Positions 1-9,199 of a DNA stretch of 37,103 bases are shown one piece after another. The notes under the pieces were generated by a model, which was given only the letters and a program-made list of their open reading frames with translations, was not told the origin of the DNA and did no database searches. The DNA lies in NCBI GenBank assembly GCA_027625145.1, contig JAQBXK010000019.1, positions 1 through 37,103 of the forward strand, read 5' to 3'. How positions within the stretch are numbered: position 1 is the stretch's first letter; every line of letters starts with the position of its first letter. This DNA is from Pseudomonadota bacterium (GTDB taxonomy: Bacteria; Pseudomonadota; Alphaproteobacteria; Puniceispirillales; Marisalimonadaceae). The translations under genes were made by a program, and so were the position numbers.

Positions 1-2099
1 TGTATGGAAATAACTCTCATGGAACTTGTGTAGCAGGAGCAATTGCAGCAGACAGGGGAGATGGAGGAGTAGTTGGCGTCGCGCCTGACGTTTCCCTTCA
101 TATAACCAGCATGTATAACCACACAGGTTTTACTGACATGTGGAACCACTTTGCTCTTGCTGCAGATGACGCATCAACTGCAGTTGCACAAAATAATAGT
201 TGGGGTTATCCAACTCTTCCAACTGATGTTTTTGAATCAGGTAAAGAAAGCAGTGGAAGAACATATGCTCAACATATGGCTGCGGTCTCTTTGGGGTCAT
301 TAGATACAACGACTGTCGAGCAATACATTACCGCATTAAACAACTTCCAAAGTCATGGTGTAATTGTATTTGCGAATGGCAATGATGAGACTCAATCCAA
401 TACTTCTTTCACTTCAGCGTTACCAAGATACTTTTCTCAACTTTCAGAAGCTTGGATAACCGTTGCAAACGTTGATGTTACCGAAAGCGGAGGAACTAAA
501 AGCTATACAAACAAAGGTAATCCATGTGGAGTTGCAGGTCCATTTTGCATGGCAGCAGATGGCTGGAGAATAACACTTCCATCAGTAGTTGTGGGTGGTA
601 CTTCTTATCATTCAAACACATACGGAACATCATTTTCAGCTCCAACTGTGTCTGGCGCAGTTGCTATTCTTTCAGATCATTTTCCAAATCAAACACCTGA
701 ACAATGGACAAACAGGCTCTTTGCTTCTGCAAATAATAACATTGGTTTTACTCAAGTTGGCACCATTTCATATGGCAATGGTGTTGAACATGGATATAGC
801 TCTGAGGCAGGACATGGAATGTTGGATTTGTGGGCAGCGCTTCAACCAATAGTTACAACTTCATACGCCTCCTCAATCTATGCGGGCGCTGCAAATTTAG
901 ATAGTTCAAACCGTTATCAACTCAGTAAGTCTGCTTTACAGACATCATCATCATTTGGAGATGGTATTAAACTAAACCTTAAAACATTAGATAACTATTT
1001 CTTTGACGCGCTTGGTGGTGGCTTCAAATACGACATGTCAAATCATTTATCAACTGTCGCTGAAACAGCTAAAACCATTGATATGGATAAAGAACTGAAT
1101 CTATTAAACGATCCAATCAAAGATAAATTTGGAGTCGAAAGAAAAATCAGTTTTGATGGTTCAGCGACAGATAGCTTAGATAAATATAACAGTCAACGCT
1201 TCATTACAACAGTTGATGGGGCAGCACCAGCCATTCAGTCATTTTTTGATTTTGGTTCAACAACCTTATCTTCATATATAGACTATAATATGCCTTACCT
1301 AGCAATTAAAGAAGGTGGTGTCGGATTAACATATGCTCAAAATATTGGGGATACACGTTTCCTTTTCAGCTTTAATACACCTGTTGAAGTTGGTGCTGGT
1401 GAACAAACCAAAGGTAAGCAAACTGTTAATGTAATGTCATCTGATACTATGTTAACGCCAACAACACACCTTGGATTCATGGCTGGAAATGCTGTTGAAA
1501 AAGATCAATTTCTTGGTCTTCAGGGTACGGAGGCATTTAACCTCAATAACTCTGAGAGCAACACATCATTCATCGGGGTTAAATCTGGTCACATGATCGA
1601 CAATAATTTAAAAATTAACGCGATGGCAAAAAGTGGCAGAAGCACTATGGACAGAAAAGGTGATGGATTAATAACAGGCGCATCAAATGTAGTATCAAGC
1701 TCTTACGCCCTTTCATTAGAAAAGGCTAACATCTTTAGCAATGATAACCTTGCAATATCAATAACGCAGCCAAATCGTGTAGAACAAGGTCAACTAAATG
1801 TGATTACAAGCAACCTCCCTGATAGTGATGGCAACATTACATACAATAACCATAACCTATCAATCGCTCCATCGGGAAGACAGAAGGACCTAGCAGTTAG
1901 CTATTCAAATATTGTTAATAGCAATGTGACGATTTCCGCTAAGTTGGTTGCTACTAAAGAACATAATCACGTGAAATCTGCCAAAGATGTGTATTCAGGT
2001 TTTCTTGGATTTAAATCAGGTAACGTTAAAATCGGAACATCCGTTGGATCTCATCGTGAAGGCTTTGATGCACAATTTATCTATTCTAAGAAGTTCTAA
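1..2099 (+). CDS. S8 (subtilisin-family) autotransporter serine protease, 5' truncated by window edge
   Basis: The reading frame is already open at base 3 and runs to the TAA at 2097-2099, so the signal peptide, any prodomain and the catalytic Asp lie outside the window. The catalytic His is visible at bases 18-20 in the motif HGTCVAG, followed by an Asn motif NNSWG near 196-210 and the nucleophile Ser at 630-632 in GTSFSAP. After roughly residue 285 the chain turns into a Ser/Thr/Asn-rich passenger and then a region of alternating polar and hydrophobic stretches ending in Phe (YSKKF), the usual last residue of an outer-membrane beta-barrel. I infer export by the Sec pathway and a type V (autotransporter) route, with the protease displayed on or released from the cell surface. 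The next gene encodes a protein of the same architecture. Base composition is less AT-rich than the following gene (24 of 60 G+C at 301-360). The family is clear; the substrate is unknown. Confidence 0.85.
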   Translation, partial: YGNNSHGTCVAGAIAADRGDGGVVGVAPDVSLHITSMYNHTGFTDMWNHFALAADDASTAVAQNNSWGYPTLPTDVFESGKESSGRTYAQHMAAVSLGSLDTTTVEQYITALNNFQSHGVIVFANGNDETQSNTSFTSALPRYFSQLSEAWITVANVDVTESGGTKSYTNKGNPCGVAGPFCMAADGWRITLPSVVVGGTSYHSNTYGTSFSAPTVSGAVAILSDHFPNQTPEQWTNRLFASANNNIGFTQVGTISYGNGVEHGYSSEAGHGMLDLWAALQPIVTTSYASSIYAGAANLDSSNRYQLSKSALQTSSSFGDGIKLNLKTLDNYFFDALGGGFKYDMSNHLSTVAETAKTIDMDKELNLLNDPIKDKFGVERKISFDGSATDSLDKYNSQRFITTVDGAAPAIQSFFDFGSTTLSSYIDYNMPYLAIKEGGVGLTYAQNIGDTRFLFSFNTPVEVGAGEQTKGKQTVNVMSSDTMLTPTTHLGFMAGNAVEKDQFLGLQGTEAFNLNNSESNTSFIGVKSGHMIDNNLKINAMAKSGRSTMDRKGDGLITGASNVVSSSYALSLEKANIFSNDNLAISITQPNRVEQGQLNVITSNLPDSDGNITYNNHNLSIAPSGRQKDLAVSYSNIVNSNVTISAKLVATKEHNHVKSAKDVYSGFLGFKSGNVKIGTSVGSHREGFDAQFIYSKKF

Positions 2100-2177
2100 A
2101 TACCAGATATATAGATTGGCACTGGTAAAGATAGTGAAAGCTTAGAGTTTTTAAATTCATTAACTTTTAATATTTAA

Positions 2178-2195
2178 ACTTACATCTTTGTAAGT
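2178..2195. repeat. Short inverted repeat between the two protease genes
   Basis: ACTTAC and GTAAGT form a perfect 6-bp stem around a 6-base loop, just upstream of the second protease. There is no T-run after it, so it is a weak candidate for an operator or leader hairpin rather than a terminator. Confidence 0.25.
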
Positions 2196-2246
2196 AATTG
2201 AATGAAATTCAAAATTAAGATATTTTTAAAAATGGGGGTTTTTATA

Positions 2247-5120
2247 ATGATAATTAAAACAACATATAAAATGGCTACAAGCCTAATTATAATTTCAAGT
2301 CTTATGGCTTTGCCAAATATTTCATATTCAAAAGAGGTTAAAAACGAAGATTTTTTAGCTAAGCTATTATCTTCATTTACTTCTAAAAATGAAACTCCTA
2401 AGACAACTCAAATTTTTGAAGCTGATATCAAATCAATTAAATTAACATCCATTGATGATTTTGAGTTTTCAATTAAAGACGTCTTAAAAAATTACTTTGA
2501 TATAAAAACAGTAAATAAGATAATAAATAATATATCAAGTGAGGATGATAAAACTATTCAAGCCAAAAATATTGAAGAGTTTTTAAAATTACTCCCTAAA
2601 TCCCCTTCTGATAAAGTTAACGGAGCTGCTTTAATTAGACTAGCTAATCAATTAAGCACCGACTTAAAAACAATCTATGAAATCAAAAAAGAGATCTTAT
2701 TTCAAATTTCTAAGATCAACGGGATAAGTCTTGCTTTAACAACAAAAATTTTAAATAATACAGAAACCATAGTTAACAAAGAAGATAGTCTAGATACTAA
2801 AGAAGCTTCTTCATCAACAATGTCATGGATTGCTGGCTTAGCTGGCTTAGGACTTGCTGGAGGTGGAGGCGGTGGAGGCAGTAGTAGTAGTGGATCTACT
2901 TGGCCAACGAACCCTGTAAGTTATGAAACTACAGAATATAACGCACAATATGGCTTAGGTAACATTAATGCATCTACAGCTTATGGAAGAGGTTATACTG
3001 GTTCAGGAGTAACAGTTTCAGTTTTAGACTCACCCTTTGATACAGATCATCCTGATTTAGTAGGCGTTTTTGAAACTGGATATGATGCATCTACTGGAGG
3101 AATTGATGTAACATGTTCTGGCACTTGTACAACTTCTCACGGGACACATGTTTCAGGTATTATTGCAGCAAATAAAAATAGCACAGGCATGCATGGTGTT
3201 GCTTATAATGCAAAAATTAAACCTATAAGTATTTTTGATAGTAGTGGAACAGACGACACTTCAACCTCTCAATTAGTTAACGCTATAAATGCTGGAAGCG
3301 GAAGTTCATATGCAGCGATGAATAATAGCTGGGGCACATCAGATGTATCCCAGATCAATTTTGGAGGAAGTGTTGGAACAAAATGGGCATGGATACCATC
3401 TCAAAGTTCAGTAGCCTCTTCTGTTCAAAATGCATTAGATACTGCTGCTAACAATACAGTTATTGTTTTTGCTAACGGCAATCAAGGATGGAACTCTTCT
3501 ACAGGACAAGTTGGGTATTATAGCACTCAAAACGATGCCACAAATCAAACTAATCTCGTAGGATATTCATCTGTTTCAGTAAATACTGCAGCTACGTATG
3601 GACAATTGCCTTCGTCTAAAACTAGTCTTCAGGGTAAGTACTTAACTGTTATTGCTTTGGATAGCTCTAATAATATTGCATGGTATAGCAATGGCTGCGG
3701 TTCTATTGCCAAAGCATGGTGTATAGCAGCTCCAGGATCTTCAATTTATTCAACTGTAGATCTTGATGATACAACTGAGTCTGGAAGTTATGCTACTTAT
3801 AATGGCACTTCAATGGCAGCGCCCCATGTAACTGGAGCTATAGCTATATTAAAACAACAATTTCCTAACTTAACTTCCACTCAACTTGTGTCACTTTTAA
3901 TTAGTACAGCAACTGATCTTGGAGCTAGCGGTGTTGATGAAGTTTATGGAGTTGGGATGTTAAACTTAAGCTCTGCAACTGTTCCAAGCGGCGTATCTTA
4001 TATTGCCACAAATAATGCAAACACTCTTCAATCCACTACAAATAATACGTATATCATATCCTCTTCAGCTTTTGGAAATGCATTCAATGATTCAAAGTTA
4101 ACGGTTGGCGTGTTAGATGCTTATGATAGAGCTTATATATGGAACCCAACTATTGAAAGTGTATCTCTTACAAACGTAAATGCTGATGATTATCTAAATC
4201 AATTTATGAACTCAAACACATCAACAACTGACATTGGAACAAATGCCCAGATTACTTTTAAATCAATAGATAAAAATATAGCTAACTACAATAATCTCCA
4301 ATTTTCTTATCAAGGAGATGACATAACGTTTTCTTCAAAAATGCTAAAAGACAAAAAAATATATTATCTACTAAATACAGATAAAGAAAATTTGCCATCC
4401 TTTACAAATATTTTTTCTAATTTTAATTCTATAAATCAGCATACTAGCGAATGGCAATTATCTGATAATATTAAATTATTTTCAATGATATCATCTGGCA
4501 AGACCGATACCAGTAATAAGGTAAAAGAGTTTTCAGTAAACACCGAATATAACTCTGGACCTTTTGTCAGCAAGTTAAGTTTTGGAAATATTTTTGAAAA
4601 AAATAGTTTTTTAGGAGCAAGTTTTTCTGGTGGATATGAATTGTCAGACGAAACTAAATCAACTTTTTTTAATTTTAGTTCACAAAATAAATTATCAAAA
4701 AATATACTGTTTTCTACAAACTATTTAAAAATGATAAGTAACGCTGATTTTAAAAATTCTAATTTTGTAAATTTTTCTACTGTTAAATCTGATTCTATGG
4801 AATTGGGATTATCTGCATCAAGCTTTTTTGAAACTAAAGACGAAATAAGTCTAAATTACAAAATACCTTTAGCCGTATATAAAGGATCAATGGATCAATC
4901 AACAGTTAAAGGCTATACATCTGATGGAGATTATAATTCAGTTAATGAAAACTATTCTCTAATTAATAGAAATAGACAAAAAACAATTTCATTGAATTAT
5001 AAATCAAATTTTGAAGAAAATACAAATTTCTTCTCTACAATACACATGACTGATAATTGGAATAATCAAAATGATAATACCGATTATGGTGTATTAGCTG
5101 GTTTTAAAATGAAATTTTAA
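2247..5120 (+). CDS. S8 autotransporter serine protease, complete
   Basis: An exported subtilisin-type protease with a C-terminal beta-barrel. I chose the ATG at 2247 because GGGGG lies 8 bases upstream and the protein then begins with an ordinary signal peptide (MIIKTTYKMA... to about SYS/KE). An in-frame ATG at 2202 would add 15 residues and has no clear ribosome site. Numbering from 2247: a helical, Lys/Asp-rich prodomain at about 30-185; a Gly/Ser linker near 200-215; the S8 domain from about 235 to 580 with Asp261 (VLDSPFD), His298 (HGTHVSG), the oxyanion-hole Asn in NNSWG near 360 and Ser522 (GTSMAAP); then a passenger/barrel part ending in Phe (GFKMKF). Canonical S8 proteases have D-S/T-G at the Asp; here it is D-S-P. 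It follows its paralogue by about 150 bp and converges on xseA with a 15-base gap. Substrate unknown. More AT-rich than the upstream paralogue (15 of 60 G+C at 4261-4320). Confidence 0.88.
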   Translation: MIIKTTYKMATSLIIISSLMALPNISYSKEVKNEDFLAKLLSSFTSKNETPKTTQIFEADIKSIKLTSIDDFEFSIKDVLKNYFDIKTVNKIINNISSEDDKTIQAKNIEEFLKLLPKSPSDKVNGAALIRLANQLSTDLKTIYEIKKEILFQISKINGISLALTTKILNNTETIVNKEDSLDTKEASSSTMSWIAGLAGLGLAGGGGGGGSSSSGSTWPTNPVSYETTEYNAQYGLGNINASTAYGRGYTGSGVTVSVLDSPFDTDHPDLVGVFETGYDASTGGIDVTCSGTCTTSHGTHVSGIIAANKNSTGMHGVAYNAKIKPISIFDSSGTDDTSTSQLVNAINAGSGSSYAAMNNSWGTSDVSQINFGGSVGTKWAWIPSQSSVASSVQNALDTAANNTVIVFANGNQGWNSSTGQVGYYSTQNDATNQTNLVGYSSVSVNTAATYGQLPSSKTSLQGKYLTVIALDSSNNIAWYSNGCGSIAKAWCIAAPGSSIYSTVDLDDTTESGSYATYNGTSMAAPHVTGAIAILKQQFPNLTSTQLVSLLISTATDLGASGVDEVYGVGMLNLSSATVPSGVSYIATNNANTLQSTTNNTYIISSSAFGNAFNDSKLTVGVLDAYDRAYIWNPTIESVSLTNVNADDYLNQFMNSNTSTTDIGTNAQITFKSIDKNIANYNNLQFSYQGDDITFSSKMLKDKKIYYLLNTDKENLPSFTNIFSNFNSINQHTSEWQLSDNIKLFSMISSGKTDTSNKVKEFSVNTEYNSGPFVSKLSFGNIFEKNSFLGASFSGGYELSDETKSTFFNFSSQNKLSKNILFSTNYLKMISNADFKNSNFVNFSTVKSDSMELGLSASSFFETKDEISLNYKIPLAVYKGSMDQSTVKGYTSDGDYNSVNENYSLINRNRQKTISLNYKSNFEENTNFFSTIHMTDNWNNQNDNTDYGVLAGFKMKF

Positions 5121-5135
5121 ATTAGAGTTTATTAA

Positions 5136-6506
5136 CTACTTAACGTCTAATTGCGCTGAGCGAGTTTCGTCTGCAAATTTAATATTCACTAGTGCTTTAT
5201 TAGATGCTTGTGAGCTAAGTTTAATTGGATTTCCTTCGCTATCCATAACAAGAGAAAAGCCTCGATCAAGAACTCTTTTAAAACTTGCCGCTTCTAGAAG
5301 CTTACCTGATGAAATAAACCTTGTTTGTTTTTTATCAATTAGATTTTCTATAAGATTTCTAAATCTTGTATCTAATAATTGTTTCTTTGCGTCTAAATTA
5401 TTAATCAATACTTTTGGCGGTAAAAGTCTTTGAGCAAATTGAGAGATTTTATTTTTCTGATCTACAAAAATATTTTGGAATAAGTTTTCTAAATCTTTAA
5501 AAGTATAATCTAATTTCTGATTTTTATTATCTAATATCTGATCAGGCTTTCCAAGTAGTCTAACTAAGTTTCTTAAGTGATCCTTATTGTTATTAACCTT
5601 ACTTAAAAAAGAAGAATGAATTCTTAAGCCAAGCTCCCCTACTCTGGCTTTTAATTCATCTCTAACAGGAACAGATTTTTCTGCGGCTCCTGTTGGTGTT
5701 GGAGCTCTTAAATCAGAAACAAAATCAATTAATGTTGTATCTGTTTCATGTCCAACCGCTGATATAATGGGAATGGTGCTATTAAAGACTGATCTAACAA
5801 CTATCTCTTCATTAAAAGACCATAAGTCTTCTAGGCTGCCACCGCCTCTTGCTACAATGATAAGATCTGGTCTTTTAACATTTGTTTCTTTTGATAATTG
5901 ATTTAACTGATCAATAGCATTCGAAACTTGTTTAGCTGATCCCTCTCCTTGAACAGCTACTGGCCAAATATAAACATGCGATGGGAACCTGTCAGATAAT
6001 CTATGTAAAATATCTTTAATAACGGCTCCTGAAGGACTTGTAATAACAGCAATAATTTCAGGAAGATAAGGGATAGGTTTCTTATGTTCTGGATTAAAAA
6101 GACCTTCTGCTAGAAGTTTCTTTCTTCTGTCTTCAAGCATTTTAAGTAAAGCACCTTCTCCAGCAACTTCCATATTATCAACTATAATCTGATACTTAGA
6201 CTGCCCTGCAAAAGTGGTTATTTTACCCGTACAAATTACCTCCATGCCTTCTTCAGGTTTAACAGATAATCTAGGAATAGTATATTTCCATATTATGGCA
6301 GCGATAGTTCCATCAGCATCCTTAAGAGTAAAATAAACATGTCCCGAGCCAGGAAAAGACGGACGAGAAATTTCTCCTCTTATTCTGACATAACTAAAAT
6401 TTGTCTCTACTAGCTTTTTAATAACATGTGAAAACTCCCCTACTGAATATACAGGGTTATTTGAAACACTATTTGTCTGAGAATCTTCAAAATTACTATT
6501 GGTCAT
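5136..6506 (-). CDS. xseA: Exodeoxyribonuclease VII large subunit
   Basis: The large, catalytic subunit of exonuclease VII, which with several small XseB subunits degrades single-stranded DNA to oligonucleotides during repair. The 456-residue length matches the family. An N-terminal OB fold (VRIRGEISRPSFPGSGHVYF, roughly residues 41-60) is followed by the catalytic domain with the conserved stretches ITSPSGAVIKDI, VARGGGSLEDLW, AVGHETDTTLIDFVSD and RAPTPTGAAE. The C-terminal half is a long helical region ending in the conserved RGFSLVMDSEG segment. xseB is not in the window. The gene is transcribed divergently from purD with a 56-base gap and converges on the second protease gene. Confidence 0.97.
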   Translation of the reverse strand: MTNSNFEDSQTNSVSNNPVYSVGEFSHVIKKLVETNFSYVRIRGEISRPSFPGSGHVYFTLKDADGTIAAIIWKYTIPRLSVKPEEGMEVICTGKITTFAGQSKYQIIVDNMEVAGEGALLKMLEDRRKKLLAEGLFNPEHKKPIPYLPEIIAVITSPSGAVIKDILHRLSDRFPSHVYIWPVAVQGEGSAKQVSNAIDQLNQLSKETNVKRPDLIIVARGGGSLEDLWSFNEEIVVRSVFNSTIPIISAVGHETDTTLIDFVSDLRAPTPTGAAEKSVPVRDELKARVGELGLRIHSSFLSKVNNNKDHLRNLVRLLGKPDQILDNKNQKLDYTFKDLENLFQNIFVDQKNKISQFAQRLLPPKVLINNLDAKKQLLDTRFRNLIENLIDKKQTRFISSGKLLEAASFKRVLDRGFSLVMDSEGNPIKLSSQASNKALVNIKFADETRSAQLDVK

Positions 6507-6562
6507 AACTTCATACTATGGCATATTGCAAAAAATCTAAAGTATTTTGGAGTAAAAAATTT

Positions 6563-7825
6563 ATGAATATTCTAGTTGTAGGTGGAGGTGGAAGAGAACA
6601 CGCCATAGCTTTATCATTATTTAATTCTCCTCAAACAAAACAGCTAATTGTTGCACCTGGAAACCCTGGTATTTCAAAGTTTGCTGAATGCAGGTCCATA
6701 GCCGCTGACGATATAGATGGACAATGTAATCTAGCAAAAGAAATAAAGGCAGACATCGTATTTATTGGACCAGAAACACCTTTGGTTTTAGGTTTAAAGG
6801 ATAGGTTAACTGAGCTTGGTATAAAGGCTTTTGGACCAACAGCTAAAGCGGCTCAGTTAGAAGGTTCGAAAAGTTTTTCAAGAAATTTTTGTGATAGGCA
6901 TAATATTCCTCAGCCTAAATTTAAATATTGTTATGATTTAGAAACAGCAAAAAAAGAAATTAAATCTTTAAATGGTTACTGTGTTGTAAAAGCTGATGGT
7001 CTTGCTGCAGGAAAAGGCGTTGTCGTTTGTGATCAAATTGATGAGGCCATACAAGCATCGAAAGAAATGCTTGAAGATAATAAATTTGGTGAAGCTGGTA
7101 AATCTATTTTAATAGAGGAAAGAATAACTGGGGTTGAGGCCAGCGTATTTGCTGTATCAGATGGTGAAAATGCTATTTTAATTGGCACAGCACAAGACCA
7201 TAAAAGAGCTTATGATAACGATCAAGGACCTAATACAGGTGGCATGGGGGCTATATCTCCAGCGCCAGCTCTAGATGAAGTCTTAACTGAAACAGTAATG
7301 AAAAATATTGTTATACCTACCATTAATGGTATGAAGTCTGAAGGCATGGAATATGAAGGTATTTTATACGCAGGCATAATGTTAACTGACGATGGACCAA
7401 AAGTAATTGAGTTTAACTGTAGATTTGGAGATCCAGAAACTCAAGTTATTCTTCCTCGTTTAAAAACTGATTTAGTTGATATTGTAAAAAAATCTGTAGA
7501 AAAAAATCTTAATAATTTTAAAATAGAACTTGTTTCCCAAAAAGCAATTACAGTTGTTATAGCAAGCAAAGGATATCCAGGATCATTCAAAAAAGAACTA
7601 GTGTTACCATCACTGGATAAAGTTGAGAAATTAAATGAGGTAACAATTTATCATTCAGGAACTTCTTTAAATAAAGATAATGATCTTATTTCTAATGGAG
7701 GAAGGGTTTTTTCTATTTCCGCGCTTGGGAAAGATGTAAAAGAATGCAGAGAGAAAGCTTATGACGCTGTTGAAACAATAAACTGGGATCAAGGTTTTTA
7801 TAGAAAAGATATCGGAAAATTATAA
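6563..7825 (+). CDS. purD: Phosphoribosylamine--glycine ligase (GAR synthetase)
   Basis: Second step of purine synthesis: ATP-dependent joining of glycine to 5-phosphoribosylamine in the cytoplasm. I placed the start at the ATG at 6563, preceded by TTGGAG at 6548-6553, because the protein then begins MNILVVGGGGREHA, the normal start of the family; the frame is open to 6518 but the extra 15 residues do not look conserved. The 420-residue length is normal. Visible are the N-terminal GGGGREHA loop, GPETPLVLGL, the ATP-grasp core (VVKADGLAAGKGVVVC), NTGGMGAISPAP and the metal-binding EFNCRFGDPETQ near residue 285. It ends only 5 bases from the convergent tadA stop, leaving no room for a conventional terminator. 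Confidence 0.97.
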   Translation: MNILVVGGGGREHAIALSLFNSPQTKQLIVAPGNPGISKFAECRSIAADDIDGQCNLAKEIKADIVFIGPETPLVLGLKDRLTELGIKAFGPTAKAAQLEGSKSFSRNFCDRHNIPQPKFKYCYDLETAKKEIKSLNGYCVVKADGLAAGKGVVVCDQIDEAIQASKEMLEDNKFGEAGKSILIEERITGVEASVFAVSDGENAILIGTAQDHKRAYDNDQGPNTGGMGAISPAPALDEVLTETVMKNIVIPTINGMKSEGMEYEGILYAGIMLTDDGPKVIEFNCRFGDPETQVILPRLKTDLVDIVKKSVEKNLNNFKIELVSQKAITVVIASKGYPGSFKKELVLPSLDKVEKLNEVTIYHSGTSLNKDNDLISNGGRVFSISALGKDVKECREKAYDAVETINWDQGFYRKDIGKL

Positions 7826-7830
7826 AATAA

Positions 7831-8283
7831 TTATCTTAACTTTTGAAAAAAATCCTTCAGTAACTGTTCACTTTTTGTTGAGGATATTCCTCCGTAAACT
7901 TCTATAGATCTCTGTGCTTTATTATTTGAAAAAACTCGAACTCCATTATCTACGGCGCCTCCTTTTTTATCCTCAGCACCATAATATAATCTTCTTATTC
8001 TAGTTTGTTTTATTAAGCCTGCACACATAACACATGGCTCTAAAGTTACCCATATATCGCAATCATCTAAAAAACGACTGCCTATAACCTTTAATGCCTT
8101 TTCAATAACTAATTTCTCAGCATGACATGTGGAATTATTATTTGTTTCAACTAAGTTATGGGCTTTAGCAATTATTTCACCGTTCTTATTTACTATTATA
8201 GCGCCAATTGGTACCTCGTTTTTTTTGTCAGCTTTAATTGCCTCAATAAGAGCTAATTCCATATAGTCAATGTGATCAATCAC
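7831..8283 (-). CDS. tadA: tRNA-specific adenosine deaminase
   Basis: Deaminates A34 to inosine in the anticodon of tRNA-Arg(ACG), an essential activity. The zinc site of the cytidine-deaminase fold is complete: HAEKLVIEKA near residue 55, with the proton-shuttling Glu, and PCVMCAG near residue 84. Its 150 residues match the family. The start is GTG at 8283-8281, supported by AAGGA on the minus strand (complement of 8292-8296), 8 bases upstream. A guanine or cytosine deaminase is less likely given the length and the EPCVMCAGLI context. It is divergent from rluB and convergent with purD. Confidence 0.94.
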   Translation of the reverse strand: MIDHIDYMELALIEAIKADKKNEVPIGAIIVNKNGEIIAKAHNLVETNNNSTCHAEKLVIEKALKVIGSRFLDDCDIWVTLEPCVMCAGLIKQTRIRRLYYGAEDKKGGAVDNGVRVFSNNKAQRSIEVYGGISSTKSEQLLKDFFQKLR

Positions 8284-8310
8284 TAATTTTGTCCTTATAG
8301 CTTAGAAATA

Positions 8311-8337
8311 TTGCTTATATTTATTAAAAGCTATAAT
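8311..8337 (+). promoter_or_regulatory. Putative sigma-70 promoter of rluB
   Basis: A perfect TATAAT stands at 8332-8337 with TTGCTT at 8311-8316, 15 bases apart (slightly short). Transcription would be expected to start near 8344, only about 2 bases before the rluB ATG at 8346, so the mRNA may be leaderless. No Shine-Dalgarno sequence precedes that ATG, which fits. Confidence 0.5.
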
Positions 8338-8345
8338 ACAAAACA

Positions 8346-9191
8346 ATGAAAAATTCATTTATAAAAAATAATTCTGATTTATCAGATAAAGAAATCAATA
8401 TCAAAAGTGATATAAATTCCAACAGTAATTCTGAAAGAATTGCCAAACGGATCGCAAGATCAGGACTTTGTTCAAGAAGAGAAGCTGAACGCTGGATTCT
8501 TAACGGTCAAGTTAAACTAAATAATAAAACTTTAACCGAATGTGGGATTAATGTAACCAAGGATGATATCATTGAAGTCAATGGAGAGCTTCTTCCAGAA
8601 AAAGTTAATACTAAACTTTGGATATATCATAAAGAAAGAGGATATTTAGTAACTAACAATGATCCTGAAGGTAGGCCAACTATTTTTGATGAATTAAAAT
8701 CTAAAATTAATATTAGATTAATATCTGTTGGAAGATTAGATATGGATTCTGAGGGATTAATTTTACTAACAAATGATGGCGATTTAGCAAGAAAACTTGA
8801 ATTACCTGCAACGGGTTGGTTAAGAAAATATAGAGTAAGGGTTCATGGCTATGTTATGCCACAAGATCTTGAACCTCTTAAGAATGGCGTTACTGTTGAC
8901 GGTATTAAATATGGTAGAATAGATGCTACTTTAGATAGACAACAAGGAAGTAACGCATGGCTAACGTTAAGTTTTCGTGAAGGAAAAAATAGAGAAGTAC
9001 GAAAAGTAATGAACCATTTAGGTTATTCGGTAAATCGCTTAATTAGAATATCATTTGGTCCATTTAACCTTAAAAGTCTTCCCGCTGGTGAATTAGAAGA
9101 AATAAAACAAAGAGTTTTAAATGATCAATTAGGAATATCTAAACCTAAGAGACCAAGCTTTGATGAAAGTCCTAAAATAAAACAAGATTAG
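8346..9191 (+). CDS. rluB: 23S rRNA pseudouridine synthase, RluB/RsuA family
   Basis: Isomerises a uridine in rRNA to pseudouridine, most likely U2605 of 23S rRNA. After a polar, Asn/Ser-rich N-terminal extension of about 30 residues comes an S4 RNA-binding domain (RIAKRIARSGLCSRREAER...) and then the catalytic domain with the family signature GRLDMDSEGLILLTNDGD (catalytic Asp near residue 135) and REGKNREVRKVMNHLGY. The 281-residue length suits RluB-like proteins, but RluE/RsuA/RluF paralogues share these motifs, so the target nucleotide is inferred. The rsmD gene begins 8 bases after the stop, so the two rRNA-modification genes are probably cotranscribed. Confidence 0.88.
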   Translation: MKNSFIKNNSDLSDKEINIKSDINSNSNSERIAKRIARSGLCSRREAERWILNGQVKLNNKTLTECGINVTKDDIIEVNGELLPEKVNTKLWIYHKERGYLVTNNDPEGRPTIFDELKSKINIRLISVGRLDMDSEGLILLTNDGDLARKLELPATGWLRKYRVRVHGYVMPQDLEPLKNGVTVDGIKYGRIDATLDRQQGSNAWLTLSFREGKNREVRKVMNHLGYSVNRLIRISFGPFNLKSLPAGELEEIKQRVLNDQLGISKPKRPSFDESPKIKQD

Positions 9192-9199
9192 TAAAATAT

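Noticed and set aside
2862-2893. GGAGGC/AGT-type repeats in the second protease gene as a slippage locus
   Set aside because: The tract encodes an ordinary Gly/Ser linker and the units are imperfect; there is no sign of frame disruption.
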